From contig NZ_CP019419.1 of the NCBI RefSeq assembly GCF_001975665.1, positions 1,178,001-1,242,000 of the forward strand: a DNA stretch of 64,000 nt. Reading direction: 5' to 3'. Below, in pieces: positions 53,994 to 61,694 of the stretch. A program made the translations under genes and the position numbers. The notes below the pieces were generated by a model, which was not told the DNA's origin, did not search any database, and was given only the letters and a program-made list of their open reading frames with translations. Source of the stretch: Polaribacter reichenbachii. GTDB taxonomy: Bacteria > Bacteroidota > Bacteroidia > Flavobacteriales > Flavobacteriaceae. Every line of letters begins with the position of its first letter. The first letter of the stretch is position 1.

Positions 53994-54897
53994 AATTGAA
54001 TATAGTAATTGTTTTACCTTCAATTTTATAAGACAATTGCAGTGGAATTGTAACAGATTGTAAAGCCAAATTAACATCTGTGTGTGTAAAACCACCAGAA
54101 TATAAAATATCTAAATTTACATCTTTGGTTTCTATTTTATAACCAAATTGATTTTCTAATTCTTCTAAGACAATTTGTAAAGGTGTGCTTTTAAAATTAG
54201 ACTCTTTTTGTAGCCAAGATTTTTCCTCAATATCAAACGTAGTTTTTGTGTCAATTACACCGTTAACTACTTTAAAAATAGTTCCTTTTGGTAGTTTTAC
54301 AAGTGTGTCTTTATAAGCTACACTTACTAAACCTTCGTAAGTTTTTACTTCAAAATAATGGGTTCTTTCTTTTACATTAAATTGTGTACCAAGCACAGTC
54401 ACATCACCAATTTCTGTGTTTACCGTAAACTTTTTTCCTTTGTTTACTTTAAAAAATGCTTCGCCATCTAAAGCTAAATTTCTGTTTTCGTCCCAATTTT
54501 TTTTACCATAAGAAATCTCAGAATTTGAATTTAAAATTACTTCAGAATTATCTGGTAATTGAAATGTTTTTGTTTGTGCAAATTCGGTTTTAATATTGGC
54601 TTTTTTATTAAAAAATATAAAATAAGAAGTTGTTAATAATACAACAACAGCGGCTGCATATTTGTACAAATGTTTAAAGTTAAAGGTAACAACTTTCCCT
54701 TTTTTAGTTTTTGTTTGAGTTCTTAGTTTTAAGTCTGCTAAAGCTTTATTTACATCAACTTTTGGAGGTTCTATTTGTGAAGAATAATGGGCAATTTTTT
54801 CTAAAGTTTTAAAATCTTCAGTTTCTTGTAAGCGCAGCAATTCTTCTTCAGAAGATTCTCTGTTAAGCCATTTTAAGATGTCGTTTTTATTTTCCAT
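53983..54897 (-). CDS. FecR family anti-sigma regulator
   Basis: A 304-aa protein: a cytoplasmic N-terminal part with ILKWLNRESSEEELLRLQETEDF (about 7-29), a membrane helix KYAAAVVVLLTTSYFIFF (about 79-96), the periplasmic FecR domain (QLPDNSEVILNSNSEISYGKKNW, then EVTVLGTQFNVKERTHYFEVKTYEG), and a C-terminal STN-like/DUF4974 part (PLQIVLEELENQFGYKIETKDVNLD). It would hold the ECF sigma factor and be relieved by the receptor. It is 60 bp after the sigma gene, and a bipartite element sits just before its start. Confidence 0.93.
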   Translation of the reverse strand: MENKNDILKWLNRESSEEELLRLQETEDFKTLEKIAHYSSQIEPPKVDVNKALADLKLRTQTKTKKGKVVTFNFKHLYKYAAAVVVLLTTSYFIFFNKKANIKTEFAQTKTFQLPDNSEVILNSNSEISYGKKNWDENRNLALDGEAFFKVNKGKKFTVNTEIGDVTVLGTQFNVKERTHYFEVKTYEGLVSVAYKDTLVKLPKGTIFKVVNGVIDTKTTFDIEEKSWLQKESNFKSTPLQIVLEELENQFGYKIETKDVNLDILYSGGFTHTDVNLALQSVTIPLQLSYKIEGKTITIFNYGE

Positions 54898-54905
54898 TAT
54901 TGTAC

Positions 54906-54943
54906 TTCTATATATAGAACAACTAAAAAGTGTTTTACCCTAC
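54906..54943 (-). promoter_or_regulatory. Bipartite ECF promoter-like element C (fecR)
   Basis: Minus strand: GTAGGGTAAA (54943-54934), 10 nt, GTTGTTCTATATATAGAA (54923-54906). It has the same order and gap as elements A and B and points toward fecR, whose ATG (54897) starts 9 nt after the block. Confidence 0.7.
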
Positions 54944-54956
54944 TTTATAGGTTATA

Positions 54957-55466
54957 TTAAATTCCATCAATTTTTGTTCTTAATTTTTTTAATGCCAAAG
55001 ACATCCTTTTTTCTACTGCTTTTTGAGATATAGCTAGTATTTCTGCAATTTCTCTGTATTTTTTTCCATCAATTCTATTCATCAAAAAAACCTCTCTTTC
55101 ACCTTCTGTTAAATCTTCTATAGCTTTTTTAAGCTTTAATTTAAACTCTTCTTCTTCTAATAAATATTCAGGACTTTGGTTATTAACGTCTAAATAAGGG
55201 CTGCTTTTAGCATACTCAAAAACTACTTTTTCGTGCTTAACTTTGTTTAAAAAAAGATTGTTAACAACTGTAAATAAATAAGATTTTGCTTTGGTAAAAT
55301 CTATTTTAGAACAGTTTTCCCAAATTTTTATAAAAGCTTCTTGTGCTAAATCTAAAGCTGTGTTTTTATCCCCAGATTTATAGTATGCAAAGTTACTAGC
55401 AGACTGTATATGAGTTGTATAAAACTCATTAAAATAAATTTCATCGCAAAGAGATTTATCAGTCAT
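54957..55466 (-). CDS. ECF-type sigma factor of a Fec-like system
   Basis: A 169-aa sigma-70 family protein. Region 2 spans about 12-75 (HIQSASNFAYYKSGDKNTALDLAQEAFIKIWEN, SYLFTVVNNLFLNKVKH), region 4 about 110-165 (LTEGEREVFLMNRIDGKKYREI, HTH AEILAISQKAVEKRMSLALKKLR). It is the usual FecI-like partner of FecR and the receptor downstream. Its likely housekeeping -7 box at 55507-55514 overlaps element A, which faces the other way, so the sigma-driven promoter may compete with it. Confidence 0.93.
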   Translation of the reverse strand: MTDKSLCDEIYFNEFYTTHIQSASNFAYYKSGDKNTALDLAQEAFIKIWENCSKIDFTKAKSYLFTVVNNLFLNKVKHEKVVFEYAKSSPYLDVNNQSPEYLLEEEEFKLKLKKAIEDLTEGEREVFLMNRIDGKKYREIAEILAISQKAVEKRMSLALKKLRTKIDGI

Positions 55467-55506
55467 AAATAGAAATTAGGGAATAAAAATAAAAATTTTT
55501 AGAGTA

Positions 55507-55514
55507 CAAAGGTA
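55507..55514 (-). promoter_or_regulatory. Housekeeping -7 box of the ECF sigma gene
   Basis: Minus strand TACCTTTG fits TAnnTTTG, about 40 nt before the sigma ATG (55466). Three bases overlap the upstream block of element A. Confidence 0.45.
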
Positions 55515-55549
55515 GGGTAAATAAATGTTTAGTTGTTTTACTCACAGAA
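55512..55549 (+). promoter_or_regulatory. Bipartite ECF promoter-like element A
   Basis: GTAGGGTAAA (55512-55521), 10 nt, GTTGTTTTACTCACAGAA (55532-55549). Plus-strand copy 70 bp upstream of element B. Confidence 0.65.
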
Positions 55550-55581
55550 GGACAAAAAATTAGTCTTTCAAAAAAAATAAA

Positions 55582-55619
55582 GTAGGGTAAAATAAAAAAA
55601 CGTTGTTATACTCATAGAA
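55582..55619 (+). promoter_or_regulatory. Bipartite ECF promoter-like element B (lipoprotein gene)
   Basis: GTAGGGTAAA (55582-55591), 10 nt, GTTGTTATACTCATAGAA (55602-55619), ending 32 nt before the ATG at 55652. This distance suits a promoter for that gene. Confidence 0.7.
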
Positions 55620-55651
55620 ACTAGAAACATTAATTATTAAAAACAATTAAA

Positions 55652-56704
55652 ATGAAAACAATAAAAATAATTACAGCAGCAGCTTCAATAGCAATATTAG
55701 GTTTCACTTCTTGTCAATCTGACGATAATACAGAAATTGGTACAAATCCGAATGCAAATTACTCAACTTCTACAACAGCTTCTAATTACGAGAGAGCTGC
55801 AATGAACGATGGTTCTGATGATGATTTTTTAGATGGTAATGCGTGTACAGAATTACTATTCCCTTTAACAGCAACAGTGAATAATCAACAAATAACTTTA
55901 TTAAGTAGTCTAGATTTTTCTTCAGTTATAAATATAATGAGCGAATTTAATGATGATTCAGATTCTGTAACTTTTAATTTTCCTATTAGAGTAAGAACTA
56001 GTAATTATACAGAAGTAACTGTTAATAATCAATCAGAATTAGATGCTTTAAATCAAGAATGTGAAAATGCAGAAGCACAAGGTAAAGATGCAATTTCTTG
56101 TGTAGATATTAATTTTCCGGTTACAATGTTAACTTATGATATTAGTCTAGAACAAACAGGATCTGTGGTTTTACAATCTGAACAACAATTGTATTCTTAT
56201 ATGACTGGTTTAGAATCTGATGAACTTTTTGCAGTAAACTATCCTATTAGTGCAACTTTAAGTAATGGTACAGAAATACAAATTACTAGTGATGCAGAAT
56301 TTCAAAATGCAATTTCTGAATGTATGCAATATGAAGATGAAAAAGAAGATGCTGCAAACACAGCTGCAGAAGTAGAAGCAGTTTTAAGTGGTACAAAATT
56401 TAAAGTAGAAACTTTTATTAATGATGGTGTAGATACTGCAAACGATTATGCAGAATGGTCTCTAGAATTTACAAACGATCTAAAAATTGTGGCTACAAAT
56501 GTTGTGAATTCAGCTTTAGGAGAAATAGAAGGAACTTATTCTGTTAGTTCAGAAACAGAAGCGTTTGTAAATGTAAACTTTGCAAGTAACACAGCTTTAA
56601 GTGCTTTGGGGAATAACTGGGTTATTAGCACTTACAGTACAACTTTAATTACTTTACAAAGTAAAACAGACGCTTCTGTAACTTTAGCTTTTAAAAAGCT
56701 ATAA
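55652..56704 (+). CDS. Lipoprotein with a duplicated ~95-aa module
   Basis: A 350-aa lipoprotein: signal peptide with lipobox LGFTSC (Cys 21), then an Asn/Thr/Ser-rich acidic linker. Two tandem related modules follow: about 65-140 (CTELLFPLTATVNNQQITL ... FNFPIRVRTSNYTEVTV, DALNQECENA) and about 150-235 (CVDINFPVTMLTYDISL ... VNYPISATLSNGTEIQI, QNAISECMQYE). A final lipocalin-like or barrel-like domain (about 245-350; LSGTKFKVETFINDGVDTAND ... WSLEFTND ... TLAFKKL) follows. No named family recognised. Its promoter region carries two ECF-like elements, so it is probably a direct target of the divergent sigma factor. Confidence 0.85.
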   Translation: MKTIKIITAAASIAILGFTSCQSDDNTEIGTNPNANYSTSTTASNYERAAMNDGSDDDFLDGNACTELLFPLTATVNNQQITLLSSLDFSSVINIMSEFNDDSDSVTFNFPIRVRTSNYTEVTVNNQSELDALNQECENAEAQGKDAISCVDINFPVTMLTYDISLEQTGSVVLQSEQQLYSYMTGLESDELFAVNYPISATLSNGTEIQITSDAEFQNAISECMQYEDEKEDAANTAAEVEAVLSGTKFKVETFINDGVDTANDYAEWSLEFTNDLKIVATNVVNSALGEIEGTYSVSSETEAFVNVNFASNTALSALGNNWVISTYSTTLITLQSKTDASVTLAFKKL

Positions 56705-56797
56705 ATAAAGCATATTGAAAAGGAATAGTTAGTTAGTTTTCTTTACAACTGCTATAAATAACCTTAGTGGTTGTAAAGATTTTTAAAATTTAAGTAG

Positions 56798-57580
56798 ATG
56801 AAAAGTATTTTTGTAAGAGTAGTGTTAGTTTGTAGTATCCTTTTTTCTTGTTCATCAGCAACAGAAGAAATTATAGATAATGAAACAGGAGAAATTGTAA
56901 ATGTAGCTTTAAACAGACAAGCAACAGGTTCTTCTGCAAACGACTTACTTTCTGCAGATTCTTTTAAAAAAATGGTGGTAGAAATTGCTTTTATAAAAGG
57001 TTATGAACCTACTATAACAGCAAAAAATAATTTTAAAAACTTTATAACAAACAGAACAAATAAACCAGAAGGAATAGAGTTTGTAACTAAAGAAATACCA
57101 ACAACAGGTAAAACAGAATATTCTTTAAATGAAGTAGTTGATATAGAAAAAGAATACAGAACTAAATACAATTCTGGTGCTACAATAGCAGTTTGGGTTT
57201 TATTTATTGATGGCAAATCGTCTAATGATAAAAGTTCAAGCTCAATCTTAGGCTCAGCTTATTGGAACACATCTTTTGTTATTTATGAAGAAACGATTCA
57301 CGGTTTAAGTGATGGAACTTTTGAACCCGACAGAAGTTTACTAGAATCATCTGTAATTAACCACGAATTTGGGCATATTTTAGGATTAACAAATTTAGGT
57401 ACCAATTTACAAAGCGATCATGAAGACGCAGAACATCCCAAGCATTGTAACGAAGAAGATTGTTTAATGTATTGGGCAGCAGAAACTAGCCAAGGAATTG
57501 GAAATATGCTTTCTGGTGGATCTGTACCAACTTTAGACGCACAATGTTTGGCAGATTTAAAAGCCAATGGTGGCAAATAA
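56798..57580 (+). CDS. Lipoprotein zinc metalloprotease (metzincin-like)
   Basis: A 260-aa protein with lipobox SILFSC (Cys 18). The zinc site is VINHEFGHILGLTNLGTN (about 186-203): HExxH plus xxG as in metzincins, and DHEDAEHPKHC just after may supply the third ligand; a Met follows in EDCLMYWAA, matching a Met-turn. The preceding region (SSILGSAYWNTSFVIYEETI) resembles the strand and loop before the active site in such proteases. It is predicted to be surface- or periplasm-exposed and cell-attached. It is downstream of the duplicated-module lipoprotein (about 90 bp) and 6 bp before the barrel gene. Target unknown. Confidence 0.88.
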   Translation: MKSIFVRVVLVCSILFSCSSATEEIIDNETGEIVNVALNRQATGSSANDLLSADSFKKMVVEIAFIKGYEPTITAKNNFKNFITNRTNKPEGIEFVTKEIPTTGKTEYSLNEVVDIEKEYRTKYNSGATIAVWVLFIDGKSSNDKSSSSILGSAYWNTSFVIYEETIHGLSDGTFEPDRSLLESSVINHEFGHILGLTNLGTNLQSDHEDAEHPKHCNEEDCLMYWAAETSQGIGNMLSGGSVPTLDAQCLADLKANGGK

Positions 57581-57586
57581 TTTAAA

Positions 57587-58183
57587 ATGATAAAAATGAA
57601 AACAGTATATATAACAATAGTTTTAATTTTAACAAGTATAGTAGCATTAAACGCACAAGACAGAAAAAACAAATCAATTGCCGGTATTAAAGGAGGTTAT
57701 AATTTATCTGCTGTTAGTTTTGATGGAACATCAGAAACCGAAAAATTACACGGCTTTCATTTGGGTGTTTTTGTAGAGTCTTACATAGGTAAACATCTTG
57801 CTATTCAGCCAGAAATTTTATACTCACAACAAGGTTATAAAATAGTGGATAACAATGCTACTTTTACACAAAAGTTAAATTATATTAATATGCCTTTAAT
57901 GCTTAAAATGTATCCTGTAAAAAGCTTCTTTTTAGAGGTAGGACCGCAGATTGGTTTTTCAATATCGCATAAAGAAACTTATGATGCAGGTTTTATTTTG
58001 TACGATACATCAGAAGAATTTGAACCTAATAATTTTGATTGGGGTATAAATTTAGGAGCAGGTTTTAAAAGTGATGCTGGTGTTAGTTTAGGAGCAAGAT
58101 ATCATATAGGGCAAAGTGATATTTATGATGATGACAAACCAAAAAATAGAATTTTACAAGTCTATTTAGGCTTTGAGTTTTAG
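57587..58183 (+). CDS. Outer-membrane beta-barrel (PorT-like/porin family) protein
   Basis: A 198-aa protein with a signal peptide (TVYITIVLILTSIVALNAQ), then GIKGGYNLSAVSFDG, GFHLGVFVESYIGKHLAIQPEILYSQQGYK, LNYINMPLMLKMYPVKSFFLEVGPQIGFSIS and a final VYLGFEF strand. These are the strands of the small PorT/outer-membrane-barrel family of Bacteroidota. ATG 57587 and ATG 57596 are both possible starts. It follows the metalloprotease gene by 6 bp and is likely co-transcribed. Confidence 0.9.
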   Translation: MIKMKTVYITIVLILTSIVALNAQDRKNKSIAGIKGGYNLSAVSFDGTSETEKLHGFHLGVFVESYIGKHLAIQPEILYSQQGYKIVDNNATFTQKLNYINMPLMLKMYPVKSFFLEVGPQIGFSISHKETYDAGFILYDTSEEFEPNNFDWGINLGAGFKSDAGVSLGARYHIGQSDIYDDDKPKNRILQVYLGFEF

Positions 58184-58201
58184 AAAGTATTAAGAGAGAA
58201 A

Positions 58202-58318
58202 TTATTTATTTCTCTCTTTTTTTTTCGTCATTTTATAAATTAAATAGCCAAAAGCAATTATAAAGTGCAGAATTATAATTGCAACTACAATGTATAAAGT
58301 GGTGTTAGAATTATTCAT
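58202..58318 (-). CDS. Small single-helix membrane protein, 38 aa
   Basis: ATG at 58318, stop at 58202-58204, 38 aa: MNNSNTTLYI, then one membrane helix (VVAIIILHFIIAFGYLIY) and a Lys/Arg tail (KMTKKKERNK), which is a typical single-pass layout with positive-inside tail. It lies 44 bp downstream of the pseudouridine synthase gene on the same strand, so it may share its transcript. No function known. Confidence 0.6.
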   Translation of the reverse strand: MNNSNTTLYIVVAIIILHFIIAFGYLIYKMTKKKERNK

Positions 58319-58362
58319 AGCGCAAAATTAGATAGATGTTTATTCTTTTTCTGTAATAAATG

Positions 58363-58935
58363 TTACATAAGTTCATTTATTTCTAAAACTTTACCTACTT
58401 CTAAATTATCGATCTTAATTTCGCCAATTCTTACACGAATTAATCGCAAAGTAGGAAAACCAACAGCAGCTGTCATTTTACGTACTTGTCTAAATTTACC
58501 TTCTGTAATTATAATAGAAATCCAACTTGTGGGTCCATGTCTTTCGTCTCTAATTTTTTGACTTCTTAAAGGAAATTTAGGATCATCAATTAAAAAAGAT
58601 TTACCAGGTTTTGTGGTGTATTTTTTACCTTCAAAACCAATTTCTACGCCATTTTTAAGTTGTTCTATTTCTTTTTGAGTGATAATTCCATCTACCTGAA
58701 CATAATATTCTTTTTCGTATTTGTTGCTTCTAATTTCTGCGGATACTTTACCATCTGTTGTTAATAAAAGCAAACCTTCAGATGCAAAATCTAAACGACC
58801 AATTGCCATAGTTCCTTCAGGAAAATCGTGTAATTCTCCTAATAACTTTTTCTTCCTTTTGGTTTGGTTGTTTACAAATTGCGATAAATAACCATAAGGT
58901 TTATGCAGTATAAAATGTCGATGTTTTTCAACCAA
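58363..58935 (-). CDS. Pseudouridine synthase, RsuA/RluE type
   Basis: A 190-aa enzyme converting uridine to pseudouridine in rRNA. It has HFILHKPYGYLSQF, the catalytic-Asp signature GRLDFASEGLLLLTTDG, EKEYYVQVDG and a C-terminal KFRQVRKMTAAVGFPTLRLIRVRIG. The N-terminal S4 RNA-binding domain of RsuA/RluB is missing, as in RluE. The gene starts 1 bp downstream of the epimerase-like gene. Confidence 0.94.
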   Translation of the reverse strand: MVEKHRHFILHKPYGYLSQFVNNQTKRKKKLLGELHDFPEGTMAIGRLDFASEGLLLLTTDGKVSAEIRSNKYEKEYYVQVDGIITQKEIEQLKNGVEIGFEGKKYTTKPGKSFLIDDPKFPLRSQKIRDERHGPTSWISIIITEGKFRQVRKMTAAVGFPTLRLIRVRIGEIKIDNLEVGKVLEINELM

Positions 58936-58936
58936 A

Positions 58937-59728
58937 TTATAATACTTTTATACTTATTGAAAAGTTATTTTTACCTTTAGATATAGTCATATTTTTTTCA
59001 GAAAATTTTTGATCTGTATACGAAGTATATTGTGTTATTGGTTCAATACAAAGCATATTATCAACTTCGGTCCAAAGCATAAAATTATTAAAACCTACAG
59101 TAGAAATTTCTACATCATTTTTATCACTATTTTTTAGAATTATTTTATCAGTACCTAAAACTGGAAATGCATTAGAACCTGCTTTGTAAATATCTGCTAA
59201 AGTTATTTTTTCATCACCAGCTTCTAAAGTTTCAGTACCAGTATCTGATAATAAAAAAGCAGGATGATAACCCAACATAAAAGGCATATTTTTATCCGAA
59301 GTAATTACAAAATCGATAGTTAAAATATCATTTTCTAATTTAAAGTTCTTTTCGAAAGTAAAATCGAAAGGCCATTTTAAAAGTTCTTCAGTAGATTTTT
59401 CTGGAAACTTACTGTTTGTAATTTCTGTACCTTTTTTATATTTTTTGATGAAATTTGCACTTGTTTTATCAGCAGAAATTAGTTCATAATCCATTTCTCT
59501 TAACAAACCATGCTGATCTTGAATAGCATTTCCTTTTTTAGTGTGTACTCTAAAATTATTTTTAGCAGTTGGCCCAATTACCGGAAACATTTCATCGTCA
59601 GATTTTCGCCAACCTTTATTTCCTTTTTGATGAATATACTCTTTATTATCTTTTTGATAACTAATTAATTCTCCTTTTTCTATACCAACAGAATTGTTAA
59701 TATTACTTAAAAAAACTATAGAATCCAT
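58937..59728 (-). CDS. Aldose 1-epimerase family protein
   Basis: A 263-aa beta-sandwich of the galactose-mutarotase-like fold. Visible family elements: GELISYQKDNKEYIHQ, MFPVIGPTAKNNF, QDQHGLLREMDYEL (HG Arg region), MLGYHPAFLLSD (His) and LCIEPITQYTS (the catalytic Glu is in CIEP). It probably interconverts anomers of a hexose or modified sugar; no sugar-utilisation genes are adjacent. Same strand and 1 bp from the pseudouridine synthase, an odd pairing that likely reflects only transcription. Confidence 0.9.
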   Translation of the reverse strand: MDSIVFLSNINNSVGIEKGELISYQKDNKEYIHQKGNKGWRKSDDEMFPVIGPTAKNNFRVHTKKGNAIQDQHGLLREMDYELISADKTSANFIKKYKKGTEITNSKFPEKSTEELLKWPFDFTFEKNFKLENDILTIDFVITSDKNMPFMLGYHPAFLLSDTGTETLEAGDEKITLADIYKAGSNAFPVLGTDKIILKNSDKNDVEISTVGFNNFMLWTEVDNMLCIEPITQYTSYTDQKFSEKNMTISKGKNNFSISIKVL

Positions 59729-59840
59729 ATATTTATTTTTTGTGTAAAAATACTATAAAATTGCTACTATTTTATTAGGAAAATAGAAGTTGTTTTTTGT
59801 AACTTGTGCAACTGAAAAATTAAAAAACGAAGCAAAATTT

Positions 59841-60848
59841 ATGGCAGCAGATAAAGAAAAGGCAGCAAAACTAAAAGCCCTACAACTTACTCTAGATAAA
59901 CTAGATAAAACGTATGGTAAAGGTTCTGTAATGAAATTAGGAGATGTAGTAACAGAAGATGTAGATGCAATTTCATCTGGTTCTTTAGGGTTAGATTTAG
60001 CTTTAGGAGTTGGTGGTTATCCAAGAGGTAGAGTTATTGAAATTTATGGACCAGAATCTTCTGGTAAAACAACTTTAACAATTCACGCAATTGCAGAAGC
60101 ACAAAAAGCAGGTGGTATTGCAGCATTTATAGATGCAGAACATGCTTTCGATAAGTTTTATGCAGAAAATTTAGGTGTAGATATCGATAATTTAATTATC
60201 TCTCAGCCAGATCATGGTGAGCAAGCTCTAGAAATAGCAGACAATTTAATAAGATCTGGTGCAATAGATATTGTTGTTATTGATTCTGTTGCAGCGTTAA
60301 CACCAAAATCTGAAATAGAAGGTGAAATGGGTGACTCTAAAATGGGTTTACATGCACGTTTAATGAGTCAGGCTTTACGTAAATTAACAGGTACTATTTC
60401 TAAAACAAATTGTACAGTTATTTTTATTAACCAATTAAGAGAAAAAATTGGGGTAATGTTTGGTAACCCAGAAACTACAACTGGTGGTAATGCATTAAAA
60501 TTCTATGCTTCAGTACGTTTAGATATTAGAAGAAGAACACAAATTAAAGATGGTGATAGAGTTATTGGTAACAGTACAAAAGTAAAAGTTGTTAAAAATA
60601 AAGTAGCACCACCTTTTCAGATTGCAGAATTTGATATTATGTACGGACAAGGAATATCTAAAGTTGGAGAAATTTTAGATATTGGTGTAGAATTAGGTAT
60701 TGTAAAGAAAAGCGGTTCTTGGTTTAGTTATGGAGAAACTAAATTAGGACAAGGAAGAGATTCTGTTAAAGGCTTAATAAAAGATAATCCAGAGTTAATG
60801 GAGGAGTTAGAAAATAAAATAAAAGATGCTATTGAAAACCAAGATTAA
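59841..60848 (+). CDS. recA: Recombinase RecA
   Basis: Strand exchange and SOS co-protease. The 335-aa product has the Walker A loop [14 protein letters not shown], Walker [12 protein letters not shown], the L1/L2 regions, [23 protein letters not shown], and the conserved [20 protein letters not shown] and [12 protein letters not shown] chose ATG 59841 ([14 protein letters not shown]) because the 17 residues before it are not typical. The short acidic C-terminus ([13 protein letters not shown]) is normal. A terminator follows. Confidence 0.97.
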   Translation: MAADKEKAAKLKALQLTLDKLDKTYGKGSVMKLGDVVTEDVDAISSGSLGLDLALGVGGYPRGRVIEIYGPESSGKTTLTIHAIAEAQKAGGIAAFIDAEHAFDKFYAENLGVDIDNLIISQPDHGEQALEIADNLIRSGAIDIVVIDSVAALTPKSEIEGEMGDSKMGLHARLMSQALRKLTGTISKTNCTVIFINQLREKIGVMFGNPETTTGGNALKFYASVRLDIRRRTQIKDGDRVIGNSTKVKVVKNKVAPPFQIAEFDIMYGQGISKVGEILDIGVELGIVKKSGSWFSYGETKLGQGRDSVKGLIKDNPELMEELENKIKDAIENQD

Positions 60849-60872
60849 GTTTTAAAAGTTCTAACTATTATT

Positions 60873-60907
60873 AAACTGCTATTGGAGTAATCAACCAGTA
60901 GCAGTTT
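60873..60907 (+). terminator. Rho-independent terminator
   Basis: Arms aaactgctattgg (60873-60885) and ccagtagcagttt (60895-60907) pair with one wobble, followed by a T run. Ends recA. Confidence 0.85.
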
Positions 60908-60922
60908 TTTATTTTTTTTAAA

Positions 60923-61474
60923 ATGATTAAAATATCAGAAAATTTATTTTTAAGAGCAATTACTAGTAATGATGCAGAAATTCTTTTTAAGTTAATGAAA
61001 GAAGTATATCCTGCTGCTTATCATCATTTTTGGGAAGATTCTGGAAATTGGTATGTAAATACTCAATATACTAAAGAAAATGTTTTAAAAGAACTAAAGC
61101 AGCTAAATGCTGATTATTATTTTGTGATTTTTAATGATGAAATAATGGGTAACTTAAGAATTATTTGGGATGAGCAACTAACAGGTTTACAAAAAGAAAA
61201 ACAGGTTAAATTACATCGAGTTTACTTACATAAAAAAATACAAGGAAAAGGAATTGGTAAACAATTATTCAATTGGTTAGAAACTGAAGTTTTAAAAAAG
61301 GGCTATAAAATTATTTGGTTAGAAACTATGAATGCCCAACCACAAGCTTTTGAGTTTTATAAAAAGCTAGGTTTTAAATACCATTCTCATAACTTTTTAC
61401 CTTTTAATTTGATGTTTAAAGAAATGAGGAAAATAAGTCAAGTTTATAAAAACTTAGATAAAATTACTCTTTAG
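60923..61474 (+). CDS. GNAT family N-acetyltransferase
   Basis: A 183-aa GNAT protein: LRAITSNDAEILFKLMKEVYPAAYHHFWEDSGNWYVN at the start, DYYFVIFNDEIMGNLRII, the acetyl-CoA loop VYLHKKIQGKGIGKQLFNWLE (QGKGIG), and LETMNAQPQAFEFYKKLGFKYH. Acceptor unknown. It follows recA on the same strand but has its own space after the recA terminator. Its last 11 bases overlap the convergent PspC-like gene. Confidence 0.92.
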   Translation: MIKISENLFLRAITSNDAEILFKLMKEVYPAAYHHFWEDSGNWYVNTQYTKENVLKELKQLNADYYFVIFNDEIMGNLRIIWDEQLTGLQKEKQVKLHRVYLHKKIQGKGIGKQLFNWLETEVLKKGYKIIWLETMNAQPQAFEFYKKLGFKYHSHNFLPFNLMFKEMRKISQVYKNLDKITL

Positions 61475-61616
61475 AAAGTATTTTTACTAACCAAAGAATT
61501 AAATACGCACCAATACCAAAACCAGCCAATAAAACTGTTAACACAAATAATATTCTAATATTTTTGGCTGAAAATTGTGTTTTTGTACTTAGCCATTCAC
61601 ATACACCTAAAATCAT
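61464..61616 (-). CDS. PspC-like small membrane protein, 50 aa
   Basis: ATG 61616 and stop 61464-61466 encode 50 aa: MILGVCEWLSTKTQFSAKNI, then RILFVLTVLLAGFGIGAYLILWLVKIL. The GVCxxLS...R-I/L-x-FVL...G-x-YLILW pattern is the PspC domain, as in phage-shock/envelope-stress regulators. Only one PspC unit, no extra domains. The 3' end overlaps the convergent GNAT gene by 11 bp. Confidence 0.7.
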   Translation of the reverse strand: MILGVCEWLSTKTQFSAKNIRILFVLTVLLAGFGIGAYLILWLVKILSKE

Positions 61617-61694
61617 AATTTAAATTTATTTAGTTTCTATTTTATCTTTTAACAGGATGAGTTTCTCTAATTAATATTGCTATTTTATTCATTT

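Noticed and set aside
53994..54095. Upstream extension of the STN receptor
   Set aside because: Lies inside fecR and precedes a good signal peptide at 53993.
59790..59840. 17-residue extension of RecA
   Set aside because: Not conserved-looking; the RecA N-terminus starts at ATG 59841.
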